64,000 nt of DNA, from the NCBI RefSeq assembly GCF_000004075.3, contig NC_026658.2, positions 1,364,001 through 1,428,000 of the forward strand. The letters are read 5' to 3'. The notes beneath the pieces are model-generated. The model ran no database searches, was not told the DNA's origin, and saw only the letters and a program-made list of their open reading frames with translations. Shown in pieces: positions 48,508 through 60,776 of the stretch; positions within the stretch are counted from its first letter, which is position 1; each line of letters opens with the position of its first letter. This DNA is from Cucumis sativus. Lineage: Eukaryota; Streptophyta; Magnoliopsida; Cucurbitales; Cucurbitaceae. The position numbers were made by a program, and so were the translations under genes.

Positions 48508-51500
48508 ATATGAATATATTGCGCATGCTGCTGTATGCTATTTGGTACACACAGTTTGATGTAAGGATTTTATGGTCTAATTATTTAATTAATTAGTTAC
48601 TGAAACAAAGTAATTAATTATTTATTTGTGTTTTTGTGTTATTAAGTAATTAATTAAGTTAAATTAAAAAATAAATAAATAAATGGATCCAAACAGAAAC
48701 AAAAGGAAAGAAAAGAAAAGAGTGGGGAAAAAGAAGAGAAAAGAAAAGCGTGGGAATGTGCCCATAAACTCCGCAAATCAAACCCTATCACTATTTTTTA
48801 TTAGGTGGGGTTCTATTCCATTTTTCATTTTACTTCAATTCAATTTCAAACTTTCACTTTCTTATCTAATTAAATTTTAAAATATAAAGACGTTGTTACG
48901 AGTGAGTATGATAGGTTGTCGATTGGTTAAAAAACGAGAGAGATCGGTCGAAGTTAGCTTTGAAAAGTTTCAAATCGAGAATTTCTAAAAATTATTTTTA
49001 AGTGTTAAACTGAACCGACACCGACCCTTATTCATTATTGTTGATGTCAGTTTGATACTTTGCTAAATTGACTATGGTCTGTTTGGGATCAGTTTTGTAA
49101 AAAAATCGACTTCGAACGACCAATGAAAATAATTTAACAAAATTTTAGAATTTATTGATGATAGTGATTGATTGATACACTTTTATATTAATATTTATCA
49201 CCGACGTTGAATTGTTCTCAAATTTCCTTGTAGCATTAACTATAGAACTCTATGATTGGGCTATGGAAAAGCAAGTTGAAGCATCATAACATTGTTGATG
49301 TTACATGTAAATAAAGAAAGTGTCTTATCAATAGTTTTATTCGACAAACTTAAAAGAGATGAGAAAAGTAAGTATTCTCCAACGAAAAACCCTCTAACCA
49401 TCTTATGTTTGTTTAGTTGAACTAAATACTCTAATGGACTAACTTTCAGCGACACCATCCGTGAGAGTACTTTCACATGGGTCCATTCAAACGACAATAT
49501 CGAACCAAAGGAAGGTGCTCTATTGAGTTTTTCACTCCCGTGACTTATATACAACATATATTTAACGATTTTTTCAACCTACTAAATAAAAAATTGAAAG
49601 TTGATTCCATTAAATATAAATTTTAGTTAATTCTTCAAAATTTTGAATGTATAGAATAACTCATTCGACATAAAATTAAAATTTAAAAAATCTATTAAAC
49701 CTTTTTGAAAACATTAAATTTGTAATTTAATATATTTGATTTTTTATTTAGGCTAAAAGGGTGAAAAGAAATAACCTAAGACTATGACTAAAATAATTAC
49801 CAATATGGGTTGAAAAACTCCACCTTCCAAAGCTCCAACTAAGTTAATGACAAATGTATATATCAAATAACTACAAATTTCTCCTCTCTCTCTCTCTCTT
49901 TTTCCTTTTTGTTTGCTTTTCATTTATAGCCATTCTATTGGCTCTTTCCTTTTCATCATTCTCACATGCTTTCTTACCTCAAATCTAAAAACCCTTTCTA
50001 ACATTCATTACAAAAGTTTCAGTTTATATCAGTCAGTTTTGAAGTTTATATCAGTTTAAATCTTGAATTTATATAAATGCTTAAACACACTTATAAAAAC
50101 TAATGGGTTAAATTGATACAATTATTAGTTTAAGGTTTAACTGTTACAACTCCAAAACTTTAAGATTTAAATTGATATATGATAATTATGTTATGATTTA
50201 AATTGATACAACGCACAAAGTTTAAAGAGTGTAAATTGGATATTTGATATGTTTGAATATTTTTAAAATTAGGTGATCTACTAGATATAAAATTGAAGTT
50301 TACATTTAAATTCACATTTCATTTTCAATTTTGAGTCAAATAGGTTTGTGAATGTTAGAAAACGTAAAAAAGATTACAAACTAGGAATTAAAATTTTAGG
50401 GATTCAAGCTTACGAGCCATATACGTACAAAACAAATATAAATTTAAAACAAAATGTATACAAATTAAACAAACTAATTGACTTATTTTGAAAAGGGCAA
50501 GAATTATAATTAGTTAAACTATTGATTTGGTAATAAAGATTTTAGTTTAATTTCAATTTTGATAACTACTCTTACCTACTCATTTGACCACTTTTTCAAC
50601 GTGGTTTAATTATTGGTTTAGTTCAAACTTTAAAGTTTAATCAATAAAATCACAAGTCTCATATAATATCTATCTAAAGAAAACGTACCAATATGTGTAA
50701 ATTGATACACTTTATATAAGCTAAGAGTTTAAATTAAACCATTGTTGGTTACTTAATGTAATGATGATTATGATTGTATAAGTGTATGCATGTGTATATA
50801 TATATTTGTGATGGAACCATAAATGCGATGAGCTTAGCTTATGTATGGAGGATTAAAGATGTTACTTTTATTTTTATTTTTTTAAAAAAATACTTTTAAC
50901 TAATTATGAACAAGTTTTTTAATTTTCAATTATCAAAAGTAGTTTAGAAAAGTCTACAAATAATTATGTTTTTCTAAACAAACTTTTGCTTTCTTAAAAG
51001 AAGTTTTAGACTTACTAAAAGTCTATGTGAGAGTGTATGTAAATATATACATTTGATTTTTGTTCAAACAAAAAGAAGTAAAATAACTCAAAAATAAATA
51101 AACTAATGCCTAACCAATAAATCTTTTAATAAAATATATGAGAGGAAGAATTATAACACTTAATTTAAGATTAGATACATCAGATCTTAATAATTCATTT
51201 CATTTCATGAAATTTTTGTTTATAATAAGTTTTCATGGAACAAAGAATACTAGTATAGTGTGATTAATTACCCTACAAATTTAAGTATAATAGAGTTTTG
51301 ATTATTGTTATTTTGCAAAATGTTAGGTTAATTCTATTCAAATATGTCAATTCTTTTTGTTTTAGAATTGTTTGGTGTTTTGTGTATAGTTTAATTTGAA
51401 AATTGACAAAAAGATTGTTGAAGTGGAAACTTATTTGTGGGGACACGTGGTTTCACACTTCTTTGAGTTGAACATTTGTGTTATTCACTTATATGACTTT

Positions 51501-52224
51501 ATAACTAAATTGTATTAGATTGTTTTAGTAGCAGCCTAATTGATATTTATTCTTAATCGAAAGGTTAGAGTATGCTACAACTTACATAGATTTGCATGAT
51601 TTACTAATAATGTGTTAACATCCATTGGATGAGGAAGAGAGCAATAATACGAATACAACTTATTCAACAATGCATTTTAACCATTTCTCATTGAAAAGAT
51701 TAACAATAAAAGAACGATAAGAAATTAATTTAAAAATTGATTTAAGGTACGAGATCGAAAGTTCAAGGACCAAAACAGTAACCGAGCAATTCACTCAAAA
51801 CTTGCTTGGATGTCAAAGGTGGAAGGGTTTTGACAAAGTGATGTTAAACTATATGAAACTGTGAGATGATGCAACTAAACACATCAACTTTATGCCACTC
51901 AGCCTCTTGCATTATTGTAATTAATTTACAGAACCTCAAGTGGGAAGTTGATTCAGATCATCAGTTCAAATAAACTGCCAATTCGTTCCACTTCCCCTCT
52001 GTGCACATTATTCCCAAACTTCAACACCATTCCCAAATGTCATTTTGAAGTTTTTGTTGAACTTTTAAGCCCTTGATATGGCCTCCACCCACTCAACCAA
52101 TGGAAGATTGATAAGACATCATTCTGCCCTCCATATCGACAAGCTAAACGCTTTCCCCATCAACTTAATATCAGTCATCTATTCGTGTTGTCATATTGCA
52201 CAAAGAAACATGAGTGTGATCTAT

Positions 52225-55200
52225 TCATCTCTCATTTGGTTCAACATTATTGAACTGTCCGTTTTGGTTACGAGGGTAAACTGTGTCGAAAACAATCCTA
52301 GCAAAAACATGTCGAACCTCTGATAAGTTGCCCATAGCCAAGGAATCATGGTTAATTCTTCTACTTCTTTTCGGAACTGATCCAGTTTCGTTGCCCCTTC
52401 TAACACAGTCAAAAATTTTGCATACGCTAATTGATAAAGACTGTGAGATAAATACCTGCAGATGGAAGCAACAAAAGGATTATAACATTAAAGATGCTAT
52501 GCTCTTCATAAATTCTGTGCGAATCAATTAAAATGGCTGTGCATATAGCAATTAAAGATAAATATCTTTAAGGAGTTCAAACACAAAAGCTGATCGGTTG
52601 ATACGACGGAACTAATATCAATTGATAACTCACAACATCCACATTTTCAGCTCAATATTCAAGCTCCAACTATATTCAATTTCTTCTAATTACTAAACAG
52701 AAGTATGGACTATGGAGTTTCACTGATACGGTAACACACCAAAAAACTTCAATTAAGGTGTTTGAGAATGCTCCTAAGATCATTACTTTCAACCAAAGTA
52801 ATTTAATTATATGCAGCTTGTTAAAAATTGCCACTTTGATGTTTGGTTTTAGACTCTTAGAACTTAAAACCACTCCAAGCATAGCTTGAAAAGCATAAAG
52901 TCTTAATTACTTGTGATCACCAGAAACCAAAACCAAATTCAAATTATTGATGAAACATTTTGAGACTCACCAGATCTGACCAAGGTGCTTGAGGATATTT
53001 GATCATAGCTCGTGAAACATACTGGCTATTGGTCATCTTCCATAACACGGAATTCACTGAGTCTGCAAGATCAATGACCTGTTCCACCAGTGAATAATCT
53101 GATTCTTTGTGATTACTTTCTACTATTTCATGAAATGACACGTGTGGCTGCGAGATATTTTGAGCTATTTCAACTGCTTCATACAAAGATCCACCACTAT
53201 GGATAGCAAGGCTAAACGCTGCAACAACCACTGGATCTTGAGGCTGGTCAACCAAAGCTTTATGAAATGCTAAGAGAGCAATCCTGACATAAAGCACAAA
53301 ATCTTGGAGATGATCTAGAAAACCTCATCTAACATAAAAGCTGTTGTATTTTTTATTAAATTAATCATGGCTCATCATGGATGATGGAAGGCCTAAGACG
53401 GTCCTGGTAGGGGCAGAATTTAATGGAAATGTGATTCTCGCACCAAGCTTATGGAATGAAAGAAATAGCAGACCTTTTGAAGATAAGTGTGCTTCTTTTA
53501 ATTCTTTTTGGATGGTTGTGCAACACACAACCTCTTGGTGGTGTATGAATTACACCAAATTCTTTTGTAATTATGGCCTTTTCATGAATTTTAACAATTG
53601 AAAGGCTCTTATTCAGTAGTTTTTTTTTTTTTGGAAGGGGGGTGTTCTCCACCCCTCAACGTCAGATTGTTCTCTCCTGTATTTTGCTTGAATTATACAC
53701 ATTTGTTTCCAATAATAATAATAATAATAATAATCTTGGCCATCATGCAATAGATTTTGAAGGACCTTTTATGGATTGAGCTACATCTAACTCATATCAA
53801 CTAAGAAAAAATTAACGATGTAAACTTCATTTCCATTAAACAGTAATTTAGAACTTGAGTTCCACTCTTTATCCATTATCATTGGGCTACAAGAAGAGCA
53901 CTAGCCCCTAAGCCAAAAAATTGAAGTGTTAGCGTTGCTACTTTGGTTTCTCCAGAAAAACCATTTATTGCATACTCAACTACAGCTTCTACGACATTAA
54001 AATGCCAAATTAACTTGTTACCTAGATTTATAAAATAATTCAAATAACTCGACATTTCAATGACTTAACATTATATCGATGACATACAAATTAAATAAAT
54101 TTCCAATAAACTAAATGTAATGATAGTATTCAAAAAATGAATTGTACCATAAGCTGCTATGGCATGGTCGATTGGGTGCCACAAATTTATCAAGGTTGGA
54201 AAACAAAATCTGCATTGCAAAGAAAGGGAATTGGTTTCATGTATATAGGTAAAAAGAAATTACCAGGAAATAAAAATCCGTGTGTTTATACAAATTACCA
54301 ATACAGCAGTATCTTTCGTAACCAGGTTAGTCACTAAGCAAAGCATTGTGCCACCTTATTAGCCAATCTTAGTTTAGTAGGAAGCAAGATCAAGGAAAAT
54401 GTACTTAAATTTAAAGATTCTGATAGGAAAGAGAAACCAAGCAAAACAACCTATGCATTTTACATGTTCCGGAAGGAATAAGGATGGGAATATAATAAAC
54501 ATTGTATGGGGAGAGGATGTAAGTCTATGGGAACAGAGATGTGGGCATCAAGCAGGAATCTTTCAATGTGTGATCTATTGCCTTTTCTTTTCTCGTAAGA
54601 AACCAAGCTTTCACTGAGACTTAATGAAATAATACAAAACAAAAGGACCACAAGCATACACGAAAGCAACCCACGCTAACGAGGCTAATAACTACTACAG
54701 AAAAAGGGGCTCCAATCGATAGTAATAAAACCTAACCGATAATTACAAAAATTATTGACAACCAATGCCCAAACAGAGGCATTAAACCTCACATCGCAAG
54801 AGACCAAACTTTTTTCTCAAGGGCTCACCACATCCCTAAACACTCCATTATTCCTAGTGATACAGTGGTAGATGTCTCGATTGCTGACTCAGATACTTGA
54901 GGATGCCATCTATTGTAAGGTTCTACCATTGTTGGGGTCAATGGTCTTTTAGAAAGTTAAAGACATGACCTAAAATATTTTTAGAGTAGGAGAATATGCA
55001 AGATTTGTGGAAGGAAAAGGACTCCCAGACCCCTCAAAAGTCTAGAGTTTGACTGTTTTCTCTCTTTTATCACTTAATTGGCATCCCTTGGAGGGTTCTA
55101 TTTTTCTAAAAGAAGAAAAAATATCTGGTTATTCTCATAGACAGAAACAAGACATTGTAAATTGTAATAGTGAACAATAAGCAGCCCTAACCAGAAGCAT

Positions 55201-58200
55201 ATTTGAGCGTGCATCACGCCTCCTGAATCCTTGGGAAACAAAATATGATGCCTACAAGATAGAATAACTAATTAGGACAAGGAAAAGAGAGACAAGAGAG
55301 AAGAATTACAGCACTAAAGTTGTGTTTAACATACAAAAGAAATCATAGAACAAGAACCATACTTGGATCGGAAGAAGAATCTCGAGAAGTCCGAATCTCC
55401 ACAATAATCTCAAAGAAGCCTCTGCAGACCCAAATGCTAGCATATAATTCATTTCCATAAGTAATCTCCCCTGTAACATTAAAAAATAAATTAAAAGTTG
55501 GCCCAAGGAGATGCCAAAACCACAATTAGCCTGTTTGGAATGGCAGATACCTTGTCAAGTTTTAACACAGAGCAAGATAACTCTTTTATGGAAAGTGCTA
55601 TGTCTTTGGAGAAACGAAATTCTAATCGGGCTGCAAGTCTTACCCCACGTAAAATTCGAGCTGAGGAATTAGAGTTCAGTACATTAAAATTGCAAGCCAC
55701 CTATGGGTAAATAAAAGAAAAATAAATGATTTTCGTGGTACTATTTCTTGATGGTACAAAAATTTTAACATGTATCAAACATTTGCTCACCACAGTCCTC
55801 AGTAAAAGATAGATTTGCAGGTTTTACAGTTCGCACCTTCATCCAGAAGTAAGGAAACAAAAATTACACATGCTCAACAACTCAATGGAAAAACTCTAGA
55901 ACTGAACCTCGTACAAGAAAGGCGCACCTTGGATTTTCTTATATCCTCCATTGCCCCCAAATAATCATATACAACCTTTTTGTATGGATCATACATCAAA
56001 CTGCAAGGATTTGGAAGACATGCAGTAAATGGTTACGACCAAACCACATAAACATCTGAGACGCAATAGTAAAGCAAAGTCAAGCAAAGAAAAAACATCA
56101 ATGTATACCCTAAACTTTAAGAGTTGTATGAATTAAAACCGTGAACAAACGATCACATTGGTTTAAATACTCAACTTTTGTAAGTGTATCAATTTAAATC
56201 TTCCAGTTTTTGTTTGAAAATATAGTGTGAGACAAATAATTGTTTTGATTAAACTCTTAAATTGTCACTACCATTTATTAAAACTACCTTTGAAAATCGT
56301 CAATTCATCAACTTTTACATGTGTGTAAACTTCTTAGTTCTTCCACTACTAGATTAACAAAATTAAAATAGACGACTAGCATTGATGCATTGATGATTGT
56401 CAAAGATAATCCTACTTAAAGTCCAAATTAGTTCGCTAATGAAATTTTAGTGGTTAGTAGATAAAATTATAAACCTCATAACATGTTTATCCAAAAAAAA
56501 TGTAATGGAGCTATAGATTGATACACTTGCCGAAGATCAAAGTTTAAATTGATACAACTATTAGTTCGTGATTTTAATTGAGACATCCCTTAAAGTTAAG
56601 AGGTATGAATTGATATTTTTCCAAAATTTAAATAAGTATTATAAAATATCAAAGTTCCGTTTTCTTATTTATAAAAGAAAATGAAGACAACAAAAAGGGA
56701 TTAAACCTGTTAATGGTAAAGTCCCGTTGAGAGCAATTCTCCCATCGAATATAATCAGGCTCACTTAAGTTGGAAGGTTTGTTAATGTAATTATTAAAAC
56801 CATTCCTACTTCGAGAGGTGCTAAAGCTTGAAACCTTCATAATGCACCAAAAATGAAAAACAGATATAGGCATTAATTGTCTTGAAGATAACCATTAGCA
56901 AAGAACTGCATAATGGAGCCTTTTTAGAGCAACACCAACAGATAGAACTAGAAATCAACTAACCTCTACAATAGTGCCAAGCACATTTACATGGCAAATT
57001 GGAAACCGCTTTCCAACTACTAGACACTGGGAAAAAATTCTCCGCACCTACATATGGTAATGAACTTCAGCTGAATAACACATTAACACAATAAAAAAAT
57101 TATGTAAAGGATGACCAGAAATAGAATCATTTTAAAGAAACTGAGAGAAATATGATTAGGCGACTTGCAATTTGGAGGTTATTGTACAGTACCGCAACTG
57201 CTATCTATATTGTATAGTCATCAAAATAAATCAAAACGATACTTGAAAATTCACTGGCCCAAGCAAATGTTTAGGTGGATTGTACATTTTGCAAACCATG
57301 TTTTATTCTGCAAACCATGTTTTCAGTTAATTCCAAAATTTTAAGTTGTCGTAATTATAAAAAATCATTCTGCAAACCATGTTTTCAGTTCATATACATA
57401 CTTTCACATTTTTTGACCTCCAAGTTAATTCTTTTGCACCTTGCCTAATCTCAAGTAATACCATATTAGGTTTTCAGAACAGCACATAAATTTTAATCCA
57501 AGGTAGGTAGTCACTAGTCAACATGGTTTGATCTGTTCCTTGACTTTTTGACAAGCCTAGGACCATTAGACCAATCCATTGTGGTAAAAATATAGTTTTC
57601 TTTTAGGAATAAGAAGATAATTTTTAAGTGTATCTTTATGAGAATTTCAAAGTTATTCAAATAGTGGAAGTTGCTCTTGAAAGAGCTCTTGGCCATAAAA
57701 ACTGGCCACGTGGGGCAGATCTTATATAATTCAGTCTTTCTTTTCCTCAGTTCTCATCTCACAAAGTCGCAAGGTTTCTGTTATCAGCCAAGTTTTACCC
57801 CCTCAAAATTAAAAAATTGGAGAACATTGTAGTATATGAAAGATCAGCCAAGTTTTTCTTATAATTTAAAATAGAAGAATATTAGTAGGTTATGATTTAT
57901 GAGGTCAAAATCTTCTTTCTGTTGATTATGAGAAGTACATGTTCAAAGGAAACTAAATTCTGCAGGAATCTGTCTGAATACAAAGATAGCTACATCATCG
58001 TGCCAAAAATAACAAAATTCCATGTAGAAACAATCATAAAAGTATAGATAGAACCTCTTTGAGTTGAGCTGAAGTGATGACATCAAAATCTTTAGGAATT
58101 CTCTTTAGGATAAGATCCCGAACACACCCACCAACAAGGTAGACCTCATACCCTACATGTCAGAAGTATCATAAAATAAACCGAAAAAGATCAGGTAGGT

Positions 58201-59271
58201 CAAAAACTAATAAAAGAAAAATTTTAGAAAAATCACAGCAGACACTAGCTGAACACCAAGAGCATCCAGGTGTATTCAATGTTGAAGATCAAGCTTAAAA
58301 TTGTGCATCCTACGACTACAACTTTTGATAAAATTTCAAATTTCTGAAATAAAATTCTCAAGGTTATACTCCTATTAACCTGGCATGTGATAGTATTGAT
58401 TTTTAACCAAGGAAGAACAAGACTCACAAAAGGTTGCAAACTCAGATTATGGAATAAGAAGATCATTGAAGTGTTCAAACATTGGCCACCAGATTAATGC
58501 ATCACCAACACAAACCATCATTCGAGAGAAACAAACAGTACCTTGTTTCCTCAGCCCATTTAAAACCAGTCGCGTAGGCTTTGAAATCATTGAACTATCA
58601 ATCCCAAGATCCTCACAACTCAATGCCTTCCATTGTGGTAGTGAGCTATCACTCTGCTTTATTTCTTCTCAATTCGGAATCAAATTCGTCGGGTTAGTAT
58701 AATTTTAAAGCTTCGAGGCTCCAAGCTGATGTCTTCAATTACCAAATGAATTCAAAATTAAAAAACACACATAGATAAGAGATGGAATTATTTCGTTTAC
58801 CTTTTCTACGCAATGCAAACGAAATACAATCCTTATCTTCCTCCTTGCAAAGGATTCCCGATTCAGCAACAGACTCAATGGTTACAGAGCTTCGAACTCG
58901 CGCCTATAGAGTAAAAGAGTAAGAATTCGCTGATTTTTTTTTTTATATTTAAGATACCCAAGAATAGAAACAAGAACAACACACCAACAGCAATCAAAAT
59001 CAAAAAACGGAAAAGAAATGAGAACTGAGTACACGGGCTAGTGATTTTACTAAGGAGTTCAAATTCCATGGGAGAAAACCCTAATTGAATCTCCATGAAT
59101 AATCTCTCAATCAATTACACATTCACGTATTCAGTAACTACCATAGCTAACATAGAGGATTTGTAAATGGAGGGAAAGCATGAAAGAGACCTTGCGAATG
59201 CAGTGGAGGAGCGGAGAGCGAGTGTACGGAATCCTTTGAGCGAGGCCTGTGGCTGAAAATGCCATAGCCAT
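52225..59271 (-). CDS. Class II nucleotidyltransferase, poly(A) polymerase-like
   Basis: Polynucleotide adenylyltransferase/tRNA nucleotidyltransferase family, adding nucleotides to RNA 3' ends. Exons in reading order: 59271-59191, 58903-58801, 58664-58542, 58152-58055, 57047-56964, 56834-56707, 56000-55928, 55836-55791, 55660-55551, 55470-55363, 55251-55192, 54209-54148, 53283-52971, 52455-52225. Phases agree throughout, giving 539 residues. The head domain has GGCVRD (110-115) and the metal-binding DFD (124-126). [11 protein letters not shown] (145-155) fits the bacterial-type poly(A) polymerase signature rather than CCA enzymes, and RDFTIN (200-205) follows. Exon 9 encodes the RNA-binding neck ([17 protein letters not shown]). 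The N terminus is rich in Ser, Arg and Ala and may be an organelle transit peptide, so a role in mitochondrial or plastid RNA polyadenylation and decay is likely (inference). The C-terminal [23 protein letters not shown] is typical of the plant group. Confidence 0.92.
53380..53740 (+). mobile_element. 3' fragment of an L1-type LINE, antisense in a poly(A) polymerase-like gene intron
   Basis: The plus strand reads [17 protein letters not shown] and then [17 protein letters not shown], the C-terminal end typical of plant L1 second frames (LW.ERN.R.F.D, then the W.C motif). About 150 bp of 3' UTR and an (AAT)n tail at 53709-53735 follow. It sits in the intron at 53284-54147, opposite to the host gene. 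Severely 5' truncated, as is usual for LINE insertions. Confidence 0.7.
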
Positions 59272-60140
59272 GGATGAACAAGCAAAGTTTTACCAAGACA
59301 TTAGAAAAGGTAAGGAAGAAGGTTGAGTTGCGACCAGCGAATGAAGAGCTTTATTTAGGAAGGAACTTTGGGGTTTTACAAAATTGGATATTACGGAAGG
59401 CAAGGGGTTAGGGTTTAAACATCCAAATATCCCTTAATTCAAACTTACATTTCTTCATTTTAGGTCATGTGTTGGGGCCAATGAGTGGGGTGGACTTGGG
59501 TTTAGTTTTAAATAAAGTAATTTGCCTAAATATAATAAAACACACAAATATTTATAATATAACAAATTAGTAAAATTAGATGACAATTATTTTTTCCTAA
59601 ATTTCATATAATTTTGTTGCATTCGTCTTGAGACAATGTACCTCTGAAATCGAATAACTAAAAATAGAAGTATTCCATTTTAGGTCATTTCGAGACAATG
59701 TATGTCCGAAATTGAATAAAATAAAACCATGATTCTTTTATCTCGATGCTACTAAGGGTTCGAGATCGAATAACTAGAAGCAAAAGTATTTATTTCGGAG
59801 GCGAAAATGTATATATGAGATCAAATAAAATAAAAACAAAATTCTTTCATTCTAAATCATCTCGTGCCACTGAGGCTTGAGATCTGGCACAGTTTTTTCA
59901 CAGGTCATCTCGGACAATGTACATTCATGTCGAATAAAAGAAAAGCACAATTTTTTCATCTCCAACCATCTGGGGTGCCTTTAAGGGTTGATTTTTCTAA
60001 AAAAATAAAAACACTATAACACATTTCTTTATGAGTTAAGAAAAATGTAATTTCGAAAACGAAAACAAAAAATGTGTCAAATTTCCAATAAAATCACTAA
60101 GAACAAAGAAGCGTTGTAAAAGAAAAGGAACGGTGGCGGC
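59272..60140. other. Intergenic spacer with a decayed tandem repeat
   Basis: Lies between the divergent poly(A) polymerase-like gene and the Treslin-like gene and should hold both promoters. The interval 59620-59990 holds a degenerate repeat, listed separately. Outside it, nothing specific was recognised. Confidence 0.5.
59620..59990. repeat. Degenerate tandem repeat, unit about 60-90 bp
   Basis: Recurring blocks share CGAGACAATGTA or variants, then GAAATCGAATAA or variants, then an A-rich stretch and TTCATTTTAGGTCATCTCG-like sequence. Copies begin near 59628, 59690, 59745, 59800 and 59905 with many changes. Unit length and copy number need a dot plot. Confidence 0.55.
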
Positions 60141-60776
60141 GTGGCCCAACGTCCTTCTTTACTCTTCCTCTCTCCCTGTTGTGCTTCCAAGCTTCAGTCT
60201 CCTCTCGCCGGTGCATTGTACACCATCTTCTTCAACTCCGGCAACCAATCCATTCGACGTTAGAATTCTTTCTCGGCTAGTGAGTTTCAGTTTTTTAACG
60301 GCAGAATTCTTTTACGAGGACCACACGCCGATCTGCGACGGCAGCGGGAACTGTCTCGGTGAATGCGATGCGTTTCTTGGCTGACTAACGACCTTTGGCC
60401 GTGACCCACTCGTACGTCCTCAAATTTGATTACCCTTTGAGTATCCTGATTTGCTAGCAGGAAGGACTGGAGCCCTTTTTTGGTAAGATGTCACTGGTAA
60501 TGTTTTGTTTAGACCACTTTCAACTCAACTGAAGTGTTTTGAAGTATTTGTTCATCTTGGAATTCTTCTGTTTTTTAGGTTTGGGTTACTTTTGGACAGA
60601 CTGAATTTGTATTTATTTAAAGTCGAGCTTGGCTAAAGAACCCATTGGTTAACCCTCTTGAACCCTTTTTCGGTTTAAACTAGTGATGTTTGAAGTAATT
60701 TATCATTTGTTGATGTGTGTTTATGCATGTGATTGTTGAATAACTTAATTTCTTTCTCGTTCTTGAACTCTTTCAG
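60141..60776 (+). other. 5' leader of the Treslin-like gene with a leader intron
   Basis: GC-richer sequence from about 60130 to 60482 looks like a 5' UTR exon. A donor TGGTAAGAT at 60482 and an acceptor TCTTTCAG at 60776 define an intron (60483-60776) that ends directly before the ATG. An 83-codon open frame at 60133-60384 has no recognised family and is more likely leader. Confidence 0.6.

Larger units (their letters stand above)
40522..52224. other. Gene-poor AT-rich region of 11.7 kb
   Basis: Starts with the SCPL leader and promoter (a (CT)n stretch near 40732-40752) and ends with the 3' UTR of the poly(A) polymerase-like gene. Between them no coding exon, tRNA, known microRNA or clear transposon protein was recognised. 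Simple repeats seen: (CCCCTT)n at 42891-42920, (AAT)n at 43540-43571, (GAA)n at about 47036-47060, ACATGAAC-type repeats at 47578-47612, (GGCAGAA)n at 48096-48124, and GTGGTGAA repeats at 48482-48507. A tRNA-promoter-like pair near 42757-42805 may be a SINE remnant. A fragment of the CTATC/GATAG family may lie near 45300-45380. Confidence 0.6.

Noticed and set aside
53377..53601. Plus-strand frame as an independent gene
   Set aside because: Its residues match the end of L1 LINE proteins and it lies antisense in an intron, so it is transposon remnant.
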